64,000 bases of DNA from Hermatobates lingyangjiaoensis (lineage: Eukaryota; Arthropoda; Insecta; Hemiptera; Hermatobatidae), in the NCBI GenBank assembly GCA_026182355.1, contig JAPFBL010000540.1, forward strand, positions 123,510 to 187,509. Reading direction: 5' to 3'. Shown here in pieces: positions 9,640-20,772 of the stretch (positions are counted from its first letter, which is position 1; the number at the start of each line of letters is the position of its first letter). The notes under the pieces were generated by a model. The model was not told where the DNA came from and did no database searches. It was given only the letters and a program-made list of their open reading frames with translations. The position numbers were made by a program, and so were the translations under genes.

Positions 9640-11205
9640 AGTCTACCCGTGACCCTTTGTGTCACTCAGAAATTATAGCAATAGTTATTGAAATAAATTC
9701 ACTCAACATGATTGACAGGGATAATTTTAATCGTTGTTTCTTGTTATTAAGGCACGGAAACAGATTATTATATGACCCAAGCTTTTGATATAGTATTCTT
9801 AACATGATTCAAGATAAATACACAGTAAGTATATTTAGCAAATTAAAATTCGTTTAAAAGTAAAAAAAATAATTTATTTTATCATATAAATAATAAAACA
9901 TCGATGTTATATACACAATCAAATATATTTAAAACAAACAAAACTTTTAAAATGAAATATTCAATTTATTTACCTAACATAAAATAGCATTAATGAAAGA
10001 AATGTGTCTTTATAATATTACCTTAGAACATCGTATTTATCTGACAGTTGTGTTCAAGTTTGTTTCTAAAATTATTCATTTTTAACCTTTAATGTATTAG
10101 TTTATTATAAATTTGCTACATTTATTTATAATACATTTGCAGTACTGTCATCAGTACTGCCTCTAGGACTACTCTGGCTCCATGCCTTTACCAGTGTTTA
10201 TATTTTAAATTAATTTTTTTGTTACATTTATATGTATTACATTTTTACTACTATCATCGGCAAGCACGCAAGCAAGTGACTACCGTGGCCCCATGCCTTA
10301 GGATTACCAGTGCTTATATTACGCAATTATCCAATTAAAAAAAACAATGGTTTTGTTACATTTATATACAATACATTTGCACTACTGTTATCGGCGAGCA
10401 CGCAAGACACTTACTACCTTGCTCCAATTTTGGAATATACTGAAAATTTTCTTTTATTTACCATTAATCAGGTATTATAATATATATTTAATGTCAGGTC
10501 TCTATCTCCACGGGAAATGGGTGAACAAATAAACGAACAAACTTACGAACTTTATATACTCGTATAGAGATGTAACAAAAAAATTTTTTTTTAATTGAAT
10601 ATTTGTGTAATATAAACACTGGTAATAAAATAAAGGTATGGAGCTATAGTAGCTCAGAGGCTTGCGTGCTCCCTGATGACAGTAGTGAAAATGTATTACA
10701 AATAAATGTAACAAATATATCATAAACTATTACATTAGGGGTTAAAAATGAATAATTTTAGAAACAAACTTGAACACAACTGTCAGATAAAATACGAATG
10801 TTCTAAGGTAATATTATAAAGACACATTCCTTTCATTAATTTTACTTTATGTTAGGTAAATAAATTGAATATTTCAATTTATAAGGTTTGTTTGTTTTAA
10901 ATATATTTCATTGTGTATATAACTTGAATTGATGATTTATTTATTTATGCCATAAAATAAATGATTTTTTCTTTTACTTTTAAATGATTTTTATTTTGCT
11001 AAATATACTTACTGTGTATATATCTTGAATCATGTTAACAATACTATACCGAAAGCTTGGGCCATATAAGAATCTGTTTCTGTGTCTTAATAACAAGAAA
11101 CAACAATTAAAATTATCCCTGTCAATCATGTTGAGTGAATTTATTTCAATAACTATTGTTATAATTTCTGAGTGACACAAAGGGTCACGGTAGTCTAGTT
11201 TGAAC
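9640..11205. mobile_element. 1.56-kb foldback element with arms of about 460 bp
   Basis: The left arm starts GTCTACCCGTGACCCTTTG (about 9640) and its inverse closes near 11200 (CAAAGGGTCACGGTAGTC). Homology between arms extends to about 10100 and 10735. The interior (10130-10720) holds three or four copies of a roughly 120-bp sequence with GTTACATTTATA and GCACGCAAG, the last one inverted. A single arm recurs at 21800-22120 and a 30-bp end fragment at 8583-8612. No transposase is seen; it is probably a non-autonomous DNA element. Confidence 0.8.
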
Positions 11206-11690
11206 ATAAAAACACAGAAATAGGGAATTATAATCATCACCACACCAACATCAAGGTTAAATAGCTTTCATATTTCTCATAATAGTGGTATTTAACAGAA
11301 TACCAGTAATAAAATAATAGATTTAGTCAGCCAGATGCATGGATTGAAGGCTATAACCTACAAATATAATCTACTAAGGCTATAGGAGGATAGAACCTAC
11401 GGGAGGTTACAACTTCTATACTCAGGGCTGTCTTTAGAGCTAAATGACATGAAATACACTAATTTATCAATAAAGGTTTGAATCAACTATAAAGATTATT
11501 ACTTTTTGTTTCATAATATTTAGGAATGAATATACTTTGAATGATCAAAGTATTAAAATATTCTTTATTATTTTCTATTGTAGTGCAATCAGTTATTATG
11601 TGGTATTTACTCATTGTAGGGTAAAAATCTATGAAATGGTCTCCACATATAAATTTTTTTTTTTATTATTTTTTCTTTAACAAGGTTTTG
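11206..11690. other. Unassigned stretch with a PLE-related fragment
   Basis: No gene seen. Sequence at about 11585-11660 (TTATGTGGTATTTACTCATTG and TCTCCACATATAAA, the first clipped here to 20 or fewer bases by eye) matches the flanks of the PLE pairs at 53570 and 57090. Confidence 0.45.
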
Positions 11691-11774
11691 TCGAGCTATT
11701 CAATGTGAAAAGACGCTGGACCGAAGTAAGATAAAAACAAATAGCACGGAATTTATAATCAAACAATAATCTGA

Positions 11775-12250
11775 TGTTCACAAAAGTGGTTCTTGAGGAT
11801 TTTGGTCATAAAAATTCAACTCCTGATTATATGCCAACGTTTCGCCAAAAGTTGTTTGTCATTTTCAAGGCTAAAAAACAATTAAATACTAACCATTCAA
11901 CAGAAAACAAACAAAAAATTCAGTAACGAGAGAACCATAAAAAGATCATAAAATACCCAGTTTTCTTAGGTTTAAACAACAAATGTTTGTTTTTAAATAA
12001 TGAATAACTCTGAGTATTTTATTATCCTTTTCCTTATCCTTCTCTTGTTACTGAATTCTTTGTTCTTTGGTTCGTTTTCTGTTGGTTGGTATTTCGTGGA
12101 TGTATTTGTCTTGCTTTACGTATAAATGTTAATAAATTGTTTTTTAGCCTTGAAAATGCTAAAAAAACTTTTGGCGAAACGTCAGCATATAATCAGGAGT
12201 TGAATTTTTTTATGAACAAAATCCTCAAGAACCACTTTTGTGAACTTGAA
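11775..12250. repeat. PLE-type inverted pair (AAAATGCC...GGCGAAACGTC family)
   Basis: The left arm (11775-11900) is the inverse of 12130-12250. The unit reads CCTTGAAAATGC, an A/T-rich hairpin, then TTGGCGAAACGTC. This is a decayed version of the hammerhead-like layout: helix II GCC/GGC and the palindrome ACGT are kept, but the core is changed to TTGAAAA. A longer relative occupies 51770-52920. Confidence 0.75.
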
Positions 12251-12775
12251 AAGACAGTGATTGAGAAGCTATATCAATATTCTGATGTTTATATGTGATA
12301 ATGAATCTGTGTTTATGACTTGGCGGTAACTATGTCAGAATAGTTTGACGGTAGAGTCAAATTCATATTATTACGCCATATACGACAATTTAATGCAAAG
12401 AGGGATGGATATTCTATTGGAAACTTTACCAGTCAAATTCTGATAGACATAAATATCAAAAAATTAGTAGGCATCAAAATCAAAGATTAATCTAAATCAA
12501 GGCCTGATTCTTTGGAGTATTTTTGAACAAAATAAGTAATCGTGTTCCTTGTTTGTGTGTTGCGACTTTAGTAATGGGTAAAACACGTGTATGAACGATG
12601 TTAATGAACCAAAAAAGAGGTTTATTACTGCATGAATCAAATTTAAATTAGATATGAAGTTATAAATGATAAAAAAATATAAAGAAAGTGCGTGGTATGT
12701 ACTCAGATTGAAATATTTTCATAACTAGTGACTTTAAAGAAAATCTGTTGCTACTTTTGTATGCTGCATACCAAA
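12251..12775. other. Unassigned AT-rich stretch
   Basis: No gene, transposon end or tandem repeat was recognised here. Confidence 0.5.
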
Positions 12776-13395
12776 GGGACCAGAGTAGCCCAGTGGTTAA
12801 CGTACTCGCCTCTGAACTGATAGGACCGGGGTTCGATCTTCACCTGGCCCTCGATTTCTTTACGCGGGAGGTGAATAAATCTGAGTACATCGTCCCTCGG
12901 AGAGTACGTTAAGCCGTCGGTTCCGAGACTGTACGATGTCATGTACTCCTCCTACTGGAAATACACTTGAGTTAACCAAAATTTAGGAGGTCAGGCTAGC
13001 TCAGTGGTTACGTGTTCGCCTCTGGACTGATAGGACCGGGGTTCAATCCTCACCTGGCCCTCTATTTATTCATGCGGGAGGTGAATAAATCTGAGCGCGT
13101 CGTCCCTCTGAGAAGGACGTTAAACTGTCGGTCCCGAGCCTGTACGATGTCAGGTACTCGTTAAAGATCCCTACTCTAAATACACTTGAGTTAGGCAAAA
13201 TTTAGTACTCCCACTGTAGAATCAATCTTCATTGTGTGGTATCACAAAGAGCCAATGCTCGGCCTACGTGTGTTCTCTTGTGGAACTGCCACTGCAACCT
13301 AACCTAACCTAACTAAAACTTAGGACTTCCAATGTAGAATCAAACAAAAAGCCGTTAAACTGCCGACGTTATCACCCGCTAGGGGATTGGCAGTA
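12776..13395 (+). mobile_element. tRNA-derived SINE interrupted by a second SINE
   Basis: The outer SINE starts at about 12776 with an A box (TAGCCCAGTGGTTAACGTAC) and B box (GGGGTTCGATCTTC). It breaks off at CCAAAATTTAGGA near 12989 and resumes at AAAACTTAGGAC near 13313 with a second tail type (AAGCCGTTAAACTG). The break is filled by a complete younger SINE (12990-13313). The 11-bp at the break is duplicated with one mismatch. Confidence 0.85.
12990..13313 (+). mobile_element. Full SINE: tRNA head plus LINE-like tail ending in CCTAA repeats
   Basis: The head has TAGCTCAGTGGTTACGTG and GGGGTTCAATCCTCACC; GGCCAGG/CCTGGCC-type acceptor pairing is visible in other copies. The body has CACGCGGGAGGTGAATAAAT and GTACTCGTTAAAGATCCC. 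The tail has GTGGTATCACAAAG and GTGTTCTCTTGTGGAACTGC. It ends CCTAACCTAACCTAAC instead of poly(A). The tail matches the 3' end of the LINE at 20650-20772. Confidence 0.9.
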
Positions 13396-14136
13396 CAAAA
13401 AAAACCTGATAATGTTTCATCTATTTTCACTTCATTCCATTGGTGTAAATTATAATTATTTATTAATTAAAAAGTAATTACCTTTAATTAGTAGCAAATG
13501 TTTAAAACTCTTTTAAAGTGAAATTTTCGTTAGTATTCCATAGTTTTATTTTGATAAATTCTTATTCACTTGAAATTAATGTATAATACGAAATGATAAA
13601 GTACGTAAAACAGTACTTTAAAGAACATCTTCAAGCACATTTCATTTGGCTATATAATATTTCCACATTTATGCCACATAGGTATGAACAATCACAAATT
13701 CTCAGGAATCTAAGAACACATAGAAATAAATAAATAACTGGAATTAATTTGTTTCATACTGATAAAAAATGAACTTCGAAGGTAAATGGCGATTGAACTG
13801 AAAAACAGCCTAGTAAAACTATAATGGCAAGAGAAAGTTAAGATTGTATTGTTGTGTTGGCGGTTAATACAGCCAATTAAATGTCATGACTGTGGGATGC
13901 GCAGACAGGTTGAGCCGTGACGTCACATTGAACAGATATCGATATGTAACTTGACTAATAGATCGACTGCCAGCAGGCGGGATATCATTGTGAACTTTAA
14001 CCGACATTTCTGAAACACAACCATGCTTTAAATTCAGGACAGCAGCAATGCAGTAACTTCAATTTGTACAATCATTTTGTACTAAATAGTACAATCATTT
14101 GATGTTGTTTAATCATGGTGAGTATTCATTATTATG
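13396..14136. other. Unassigned AT-rich stretch
   Basis: No gene or repeat end was recognised between the SINE and the pogo-like MITE. Confidence 0.5.
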
Positions 14137-14138
14137 TA

Positions 14139-14857
14139 CAGTAAACCCTCATTTTTCCCGGATAATGGGGACCGAAGACACCCGCGAATAATGGACGCGC
14201 CTTTATAAAAGCCTCTAAAGCTCAAACAACGACCTTTCCAACAGAGAGAGTCTCCTGACCTTACTGAATACTGTACTGTGTTGTAAATAAAAATGAAAAA
14301 CAAAAAGGAAAAAATAAGAAATAATTAATAAAAAAAATTACGTCTTTACCGACTATAAGAGAGAAAGAAAGAGTGAATTACACCCTTAATGTATTGTACA
14401 GTAAATAATAATGCAAGTAAATAAAATAAAAAAATTCCTAACTATCCTTTATTGTAATTTATAGATGAAAAGGCCTATTTTTTGACTTCTATTTTTTGAT
14501 ATTTTGATTATTCTCTTGTTACAATTGATTATGTTTTAAATATTTTTCATTAATTTTTAGTCTTTATTGAATATTTTTTAATAGCTTTTATTAACCTTTA
14601 ATTTAATCTTGTAGAATATATTTTGATCCAGCAAGTCACTGGTTGTTTGATATCTTTCTCGATCATACAAGAAGAATCCTGTATATTTTCTTCTCTAATA
14701 CTAACTACTGTACTTTTTCATTACGAGTTGTATATTTTTTTATTTTTTACTGCAATTACAGTTGAATATTTTTTTATATTTTTTAATTGAACATTTCAGG
14801 ACTTCGCGAAACACTGAATCCGTGAAAACTGAACCGCAAACTAGCGAGGGTTTATTG
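14139..14857. mobile_element. Pogo/mariner-like MITE
   Basis: The left end reads CAGTAAACCCTC and the right end GAGGGTTTATTG, inverted repeats with one mismatch. TA dinucleotides flank both sides (14137-14138 and 14858-14859). The length is about 719 bp with no transposase frame. Sequence just inside the ends (CCCGGATAATGGGG; CGAAACACTGAATCCG) resembles sub-terminal parts of Tigger-type elements. Confidence 0.75.
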
Positions 14858-14859
14858 TA

Positions 14860-15480
14860 TATCGTATTAGATCAGTACTGTGAAGAAGGTAACAGTGAAG
14901 GTCGATCTTATATCATAGGATTAATGTGTTGTTTTAAAGTAAAATATAGTATAACAAAATAAACTTCTTTTCGTTTTTTTTTGTATGATCAATTTGGTTT
15001 ATAAATAATATATTTATAATTAATTTACTACTTTTGACAAAAGTGATTCTAGAAAGAAATGTGACGTAACTTTTCACGCAAACTATTATTTTATTTTGAA
15101 CAGAAATTAAATGTCATCACTAAGTCATGTTAGTGTACTTAAAAATTAATTAGAATTACTAAATTCTTTGGACAAATAAAATAAACAACTAGCAGACCCT
15201 GCGCGAGCTTCCTACCAACTCTTAGTGAATGTCGTGTTACCAGCAGCTTTTTCAACGAACATGTCATGTACATTTATACTTAGTACAAATTACTAAGTAT
15301 ATTTTACTTAAGTAGTGTTTTCACTAAAATATCTGAAAAAGATAAGTCAAAAACATCAGATAATTGATTCCATGATATATTAAACAATTAGAATATTGAT
15401 GGTGAACTTTAATTACCTGTTTATTACTTCGCGATGTAAAAAAATATTCTGCCAATATATTTTTTTTTGCAGTGCTTGTA
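14860..15480. other. Unassigned AT-rich stretch
   Basis: No gene or mobile-element end was recognised. Confidence 0.45.
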
Positions 15481-15499
15481 AATATACAACATTTTTTGT

Positions 15500-15785
15500 T
15501 TTATATTAGAAATAGGTAAAACCGTCATACCTTGTAAGATGATCATGGAGTTGGAGCGCTTTCGGACGTTGTCCATCTTCGATCGCAACAAACCTCCTGA
15601 GCTGTTATATAGGGTGGTGGGGGGGGGGGGGGGGTAAATAATAATATCAGGATAGCAGTGGACTTGACAGTTAACCAATCACCTATATAACAGCTCAGTA
15701 GGTTTGTTGCGATCGAAGATGGACAACGTCCGAAAGCTCTCCAACTCCAGGATCATCTTACGAGGTTTTACCAATTTTTAATAAA
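15500..15785. repeat. PLE-type inverted pair with poly(G) in the loop
   Basis: The arms contain GATCGAAGATGGACAACGTC and CGAAAGC in opposite orientations. The unit keeps helix II (GGAC/GTCC), then GAA and an AGCNCT palindrome. A G run of about 18 lies at 15617-15634. The same family, with three units, is at 46690-47015. Confidence 0.8.
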
Positions 15786-15806
15786 AATCATATTAACTTC
15801 AGTGGT

Positions 15807-16130
15807 GGGGGCAGGCTAGCTCAGTGGTTACGTGCTCACCTCTGAACTGATAGGACCGGGGTTCAATCCTCACCTGGCCCTCGATTAATTCACGCGGGAG
15901 GTGAATAAATCTGAGCACGTCGTCCCTCGGAGAAGGACGTTAAACCGTCTGGTCGCGAGCCTGTACGATGTCAGGTACTCGTTAAAGATCCCTACTCTAA
16001 ATACATTTGAGTTAGGCAAAATTTAGGACTCCCACTGTAGAATCAATCTTTCATTGTGTGGTATCACAAAGGGCCAATGCTTGGCCTAAGTGTGTTCCCT
16101 TGTGGAACTGCCACTGCAACATAACCTAAC
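15807..16130 (+). mobile_element. Complete SINE with CCTAA-type tail and direct repeats
   Basis: It has the same head, body and tail as the copy at 12990. The tail ends ACATAACCTAAC. TTCAGTGGT lies directly before the head and again directly after the tail (about 15798-15806 and 16131-16139), a target-site duplication. Insertion was therefore by ordinary target-primed integration at a non-telomeric site. Confidence 0.88.
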
Positions 16131-16134
16131 TTCA

Positions 16135-16500
16135 GTGGTATTAACAATATGCATGTATTTTTTGTTTTCCTATCTGGTGCAAGAACAAATAAATTTGATG
16201 GTTTTCCAACTCGTGAACACCCCATGTACAGACTGTCCATGTGAGAAGCATGGATTTATCAAATTTAATCGACATACTTGCAATGATTGTCCCTGTGCTT
16301 TGTTAATGGTCATTGTAAAGGCTAGTCGTACAGGAAACTGTAGACGTTTGAATTCAAATGCAGTATCCGTTGTTATCATAGGAATGCGTGGTAGTAGTAC
16401 ATGGTGTTTTCTATTTAAAATGGTTGCCTCAATTATGTTATTCATTAATTTTATTAATGGGATAGCTTAGTTCCATTGCATAGTCGTAGTTGATTTATAT
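16135..16500 (-). pseudogene. Helitron Rep/helicase C-terminal fragment
   Basis: On the minus strand the frame reads VLLPRIPMITTDTAFEFKRL, QFPVRLAFTMTINKAQGQSL, then LNLINPCFSHGQ. These are the last Pif1-type helicase motifs (V/VI) of Helitron transposases. Upstream, LRLCNGTKL also fits the family but is followed by stops. Only about 100 residues of a protein normally well over 1000 residues remain. The open frame on the opposite strand is a shadow. Confidence 0.85.
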
Positions 16501-16559
16501 TTCGTAGAAGGATGATGGAACTTATGTTTTGTTTGATTAGTCAAACACTTTGTTCGACA

Positions 16560-16890
16560 ACAATCCGTCAGTTCTTCAGGTTCAAATTAAACTCTCACCA
16601 CCAACGTTTCGGTCTTTGTTTAAAACCTTTTTCATAGGCAGAAGTATAACTTTTGAAACAGAAGAACTAAGCATTACATTACAAATTATTTTACAAAGAA
16701 AAATAGTGTGTGGATTTTAACAACAACTGTAGTCTGAATGAACACGTGACACTAAACTGAACTAAACATTTTAGTTTAGTAATACTTAGTTTTTGTGTTT
16801 CAAAATTTGTACTTCTTCCTATGAAAAAGGTTTTAAATAAAGACCGAAACGTTGGCAATGAGACTTTAATTTGAACCCGAAGTACTGACC
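16560..16890. repeat. PLE-type inverted pair (GTCAGTTCTTCAGG family)
   Basis: The left arm begins GTCAGTTCTTCAGGTTCAAA and the right arm closes near GTACTGACC. Each arm has the layout GGTTTT / AAAACC (or AAGACC) hairpin, GAA, ACGT palindrome, T. A single GAACACGTGACACT unit at 16738 corresponds to the 21-bp unit amplified at 2160-2606. Confidence 0.75.
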
Positions 16891-16899
16891 GAGTCCTGG

Positions 16900-17820
16900 T
16901 AACATTTATTTTTGTATATATAGAAATATATGGGTTTCCGGCGTGCTTGGTCGCCCATTCTCTTTTCTCCTGAAGACGTATAAAACGAAAATTTGAGTTT
17001 GTAAGTGTGTCTCTTTCTCCGTGTGTTGCTTTTCTTCCTTTTTGAGCTGATTTGCGTCCAGTTTGGATCGTTTTTTTCTAATTTTGAGTGATATATATTT
17101 ATAGATAAATTTCGTTTATAGTTTTATTTTCCCGGATTCTTAATGTTAAAAAATAACTGAAGCCAGAACAACAGAACAACATGAGAATCCGAAAACAAAC
17201 TAGGTTTTGAAAACTCGTATTGCATAGTCAATGGAGTGGAATACGTCAAACCTGCAATCTTTAGACCGAATACTTCTGTTTTTTCAAAATTACTAATAAG
17301 TAAATGTTTCGTTGTTATTATTAAATTAAAAATAACAAAGTTCGTTGGATATAATTTTGATTGGGTTAAAGAAAAACAAAAGGTTTGGGAACACTGGGAC
17401 AAAAAAAAATACCTGACAGGGTAACACTGTAGCAGCTGATCAACATATGTTTTGGCGCCCTTTCTGGTCGTGTGAATTAAAGCTTTCCTGATTCAAGGTC
17501 TGTAAAATGAGAATAAACACATTTCGTTAGTCAAATTACAGACTATTATTTCAGCAGTCCTTTTATTGTATCATTTTTTATAAATATTCCTTTTTCTGGA
17601 AATTTGAACCATTCTCAAGCGACTTCATTTTTCAAATTGTGATTTTTTACATTAGACAAGTATTAAAATGGACATAACAGCTATAGTTAATAGGCAAATA
17701 TTTTTTTTTTACGAAATTCGCGATATAAATTAAAAAGAAAGGCGAAGTTTTCTATTAAACCATAAAAACACTTGTAACAACTAAAATTGTGAAAGAACCT
17801 TTACATACATAAAACAAACC
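16900..17820. other. PLE family-D remnant, then unassigned sequence
   Basis: 16930-17060 matches family D (TTCTCCTGAAGACG, then GAAAATTTGAGTTTG). From 17060 to 17820 no gene or repeat was recognised. Confidence 0.5.
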
Positions 17821-17905
17821 TGATAGGTCAGGTTATGTTGGGGTTTCAGTCCTACAAGAGAACACATATTGACCAACATTGGTCCTTTGTAATACCACTC
17901 CAGTG
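17820..17905 (-). mobile_element. Old LINE/SINE 3' tail fragment
   Basis: On the minus strand this reads GGTATTACAAAGGACCAATG, then GTGTTCTCTTGTAGGACTG and finally AACATAACCTGACC. It is a diverged copy of the CCTAA-ending tail. Confidence 0.65.
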
Positions 17906-18230
17906 GTTTTGCAAGGGGTGGGGAGAAGTGTTTTAAGGAGGTAAAAATAGAAAATAGAAAAAAATTATAAATACTTAACTAAAATCTGAAATTTTATACC
18001 AAATGAGTTTTAAGATCATAACTGCTGTTTTTTTGTTTTATGTGTGTAATTCTGTTTTTAAATAGATTTTTCAACTGTAATATTTGCAAATTAAAATAAA
18101 TTTACTTTAAATTTATCAAAACTAGATTTTTAAAGGGTTTGAAAAGAGCCAGTTAATTTATACATTTTTTTTTATTATACGTTTTTGTTTTGAAAAATCT
18201 TTGGTTTTCTTTGATGATGACTGTATATGG

Positions 18231-18947
18231 CAGAGTTTTTCAAACTTTTTTTGACGCGGAACCCTTTTTGGTTCCAGTAACTTTCCCGGGAACCGCCAGA
18301 TTCTAATGATTTCATAAAATGATAATATAAATATTTTCATATGTCTTTTTAAATAGTATATATGTTTAAAAACAATTAAAAAAGTAATATTACTGCAATG
18401 TATATATACTCAAATAAAAATTCAAAACTAAAAGATTTTAATTTTCATATTTCCCACAAGTATATAACATATAAAACAGAATTACTAGCAATTTTAACAC
18501 AGAGTTTGTTTTGTAATTATTTTTGGCTTTATAGTTGAGAGTTTGATTCTCAAGTCAGTAGCAGCATTAAGTCTACTTGAGTATTTGGTTTTAATGGCAG
18601 TTTAAAGGGAAAATCCAGTTTCACATAAGTAGGTAGTGAGAAATAGCAGCATTGTGTCGAGTGCTATTTTTGCAATAGCAAGGAATTTGGGGAATCAGAT
18701 ATCTTCAAAAACTGACTAGTGATTCATCCTAAATATGAATAAAATTTTGACCACTTCTACTTATGGGTGTATATGTAGATATAAACATTATTCGGTTTCA
18801 TGATTCACAAGAAATATAGAATAAATCCATAAACCACAAAAAAGAAAAACTTTTAGAAAAATGTTTTTACTAAAAGTTCTTCACGGAACCCCAGACAATC
18901 CGTTAAGGAACCCCTGGGTTCCGGGGAACCTACTTTGGGAACCTCTG
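18231..18947. mobile_element. Non-autonomous hAT element, 717 bp
   Basis: The ends are CAGAGTTTTTCAAAC and, at the right, GGGAACCTCTG. The flanking 8-mers are GTATATGG and ATATATGG (7 of 8 identical). The interior is AT-rich and non-coding. Close relatives are at 33934-34647 and 42037-43082, with a left-end fragment at 2708. Confidence 0.85.
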
Positions 18948-19041
18948 ATATATGGTATACGAATACTATAATAAGATAAAAGTTTGCAATTAATAACAGC
19001 AGTCTAAATTAGATCCTTGATTGTAATTCCATGAAATTAAA

Positions 19042-19555
19042 TCAATGGATTCCGCTTAATTGGGACACCGCTTATTTGGGACAAATCTCAAAGAACGGAA
19101 ACCAAACTATGAACTACAATTGTAAATTTGTATGTTTAATTGGGACAGCATTCCGCTTAATTGGGAGAGTAAATTTAAGATTTTAATACAGTAGAGTCCT
19201 GATTAACCGAGTATGTTTTAACTGAGTTCCGGTTTAACCGAGCCGGTGCAGCGGCAAAACAAACACCACCTCCTTCTAAATCCCGGGAAAGCCAGAAAGG
19301 CGGCTTCTTTCTGAACCCGATACCCGTGTTTTAAAAATCCTCAACTGCCTCATGTTCACATTTGCTGACTTTTCCATCCGAGCCAGTGCAGCGGCAAAAC
19401 ACCCCCCCCCCCTTCCAATTTTAATGGCATTGTTCCTAAATCCAATCAAATTAATTTCCAAAAAAAAAAAAGTGAAATTCGTTTAATTGGGACAGCCGCT
19501 TAATTGGGACAAAACGCCTCGGTCCCGATGTGTCCCAATTAACCGGAATCGATTA
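19042..19555. mobile_element. Pogo/Tigger-like MITE, with a second MITE fragment inside
   Basis: The left end has GGATTCCGCTTAATTGGGAC and the right end its inverse (GTCCCAATTAACCGGAATC). Internal copies of TTAATTGGGACA repeat near both ends. Inside, from about 19193, is another end-like segment (CAGTAGAGTCCTGATTAACC), and GAGCC-GTGCAGCGGCAAAAC occurs twice (about 19240 and 19380). Confidence 0.65.
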
Positions 19556-19599
19556 TTATGACGACATATTGGAATTTAGAAGGTTAACAGATTATGAAC

Positions 19600-19670
19600 G
19601 GCCATCGTGGGGGGGGGGGGATTGCGCCCCCCCCCCGGGCGGCTAAAATAGTTGCTACGCCACTGTACCA
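19600..19670. mobile_element. hAT right-end fragment
   Basis: Poly(G)/poly(C) tracts followed by GGGCGGCTAAAATAG and GTTGCTACGCCACTG resemble the ends of the 7942 hAT family. Similar terminal pieces occur near 27850-27890 and 33885-33918. Confidence 0.55.
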
Positions 19671-19675
19671 CTAAA

Positions 19676-19835
19676 TGAACATTCTTACATTGGGAGTCCT
19701 AAAAATTTGCCTCATTGTTTAGTATTTAGAGTAGGGGATCTTTAACGAGTACCTGACATCATACAGTCTCGGGGCCGACGGCTTTCAATGCGTTCAGATT
19801 TATTCACCACTTTTGTGAATAAATTGAGGGTCAGA
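19676..19835 (-). mobile_element. SINE body fragment
   Basis: The minus strand shows the SINE body in order: AATTTATTCAC, TACGATG-like sequence, GTACTCGTTAAAGATCCCC and AAATTTTTAGGACTCCCA. The tRNA head and the CCTAA tail are missing. Confidence 0.7.
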
Positions 19836-20176
19836 TTCAATGGCATATCAAATAAGAAAGTCCAAAAAAAATATTTATATTTTTATGGAATTACAATCAA
19901 GGATGTAATTTTAGACTGTTGCTTTAGTCCTAGACTTTCATCTTATTATAGTCAATGACAAACTACAATATGAAATGGCAAAAAAACAGTAAGGGGAAGG
20001 GGATTTTGATAAAAATTTATTAAGAAGTTCAGGTTGATTTTTTTAAGATATTTTTAATCTTTTTATTAAACGAACTATTGACCCTTTCTAAAGGAAATGT
20101 AGTGTAAAATTAGATCCTTGATTTTAGTTCCATGAAATTAAATATTATGATAACATAATATTTATTATGTATTTAT

Positions 20177-20648
20177 TACCGCTTTGGCACTAATCTCTCG
20201 ACACAGGATATCTTATATAATTTAGGGACCCCACTTTCTACGTGTAAGCTTTGGATCAGACAAAGAATTGATGAACGCGTCAAACATAGGTGGTCTGAGG
20301 AGGACACGTGTCTTATTTCAAAGCAGTTGTGGCCTTCTTGTAACTCTAGAAGAACTAAGGATCTTCTCTCTAGGAATAGAAGAGATGTAGCCAATGTGAT
20401 CGCTGTTTCCACGGGACACTGGCTCGTAGGTAGACACGCCACCAGATTAGGATTGGAGGCGAGGGATTTTTGCAGGGCGTGCCAGGATGAGAAAAAGGAA
20501 GAGACAATTCCTCACTTTCTCTGTCAATGCCCCTGGTCTGGCTCAAAGAAGGAAAGAAGCACTAGGAGAATATTTCTTTGACAATCTTAAGAACTTAGCA
20601 TCCACTGGTATCAGGGATCTGTCTAGATTTATTGTTCTCTCGAGATAG
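20177..20648 (+). pseudogene. R1/Jockey-type LINE ORF2, C-terminal end
   Basis: The frame runs from about 20180 as NLSTQDILYNLGTPLSTCKL, then VSTGHWLVGRHATRLGLEAR, then CRACQDEKKEETIPHFLCQC. The last segment is the C-x2-C...H-x4-C zinc-knuckle found at the end of R1/Jockey-superclade ORF2. A frameshift near 20535 moves the remainder (LAQRRKEALGEYF, DLSRFIVLSR) into another frame, ending at TAG 20646-20648. The endonuclease and reverse transcriptase are absent, consistent with a 5'-truncated insertion. Confidence 0.85.
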
Positions 20649-20772
20649 TTCGAGTGGACCAGGGACGGGGAAGAATAGCCCCAAATTCTTCTTTGTGGTA
20701 TCACAAGGGGCCGGCTTGCGGCCTATGTGTGTTCTCTCTTGGGACTCCCACTGTAACCTAACCTAACCTAAC
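20649..20772 (+). mobile_element. LINE 3' UTR ending in CCTAA repeats
   Basis: After the ORF2 stop the sequence has TTGTGGTATCACAAGGGGCC, CCTATGTGTGTTCTCTCTTG and then CCTAACCTAACCTAAC at 20757-20772, with no poly(A). The same order and spacing occur in SINE tails at 13225-13313 and 16055-16130. This is the usual sign of a SINE mobilised by a partner LINE through a shared 3' tail. Confidence 0.85.

Noticed and set aside
16090..16470. Plus-strand 126-codon frame
   Set aside because: It is the complement of the Helitron helicase remnant, whose conserved motifs are on the minus strand.
20176..20442. Minus-strand 88-codon frame
   Set aside because: Antisense shadow of the LINE ORF2 end.
20757..20772. 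True interstitial telomere
   Set aside because: Only about three CCTAA units, always at the end of a shared LINE/SINE tail and at several separate loci.
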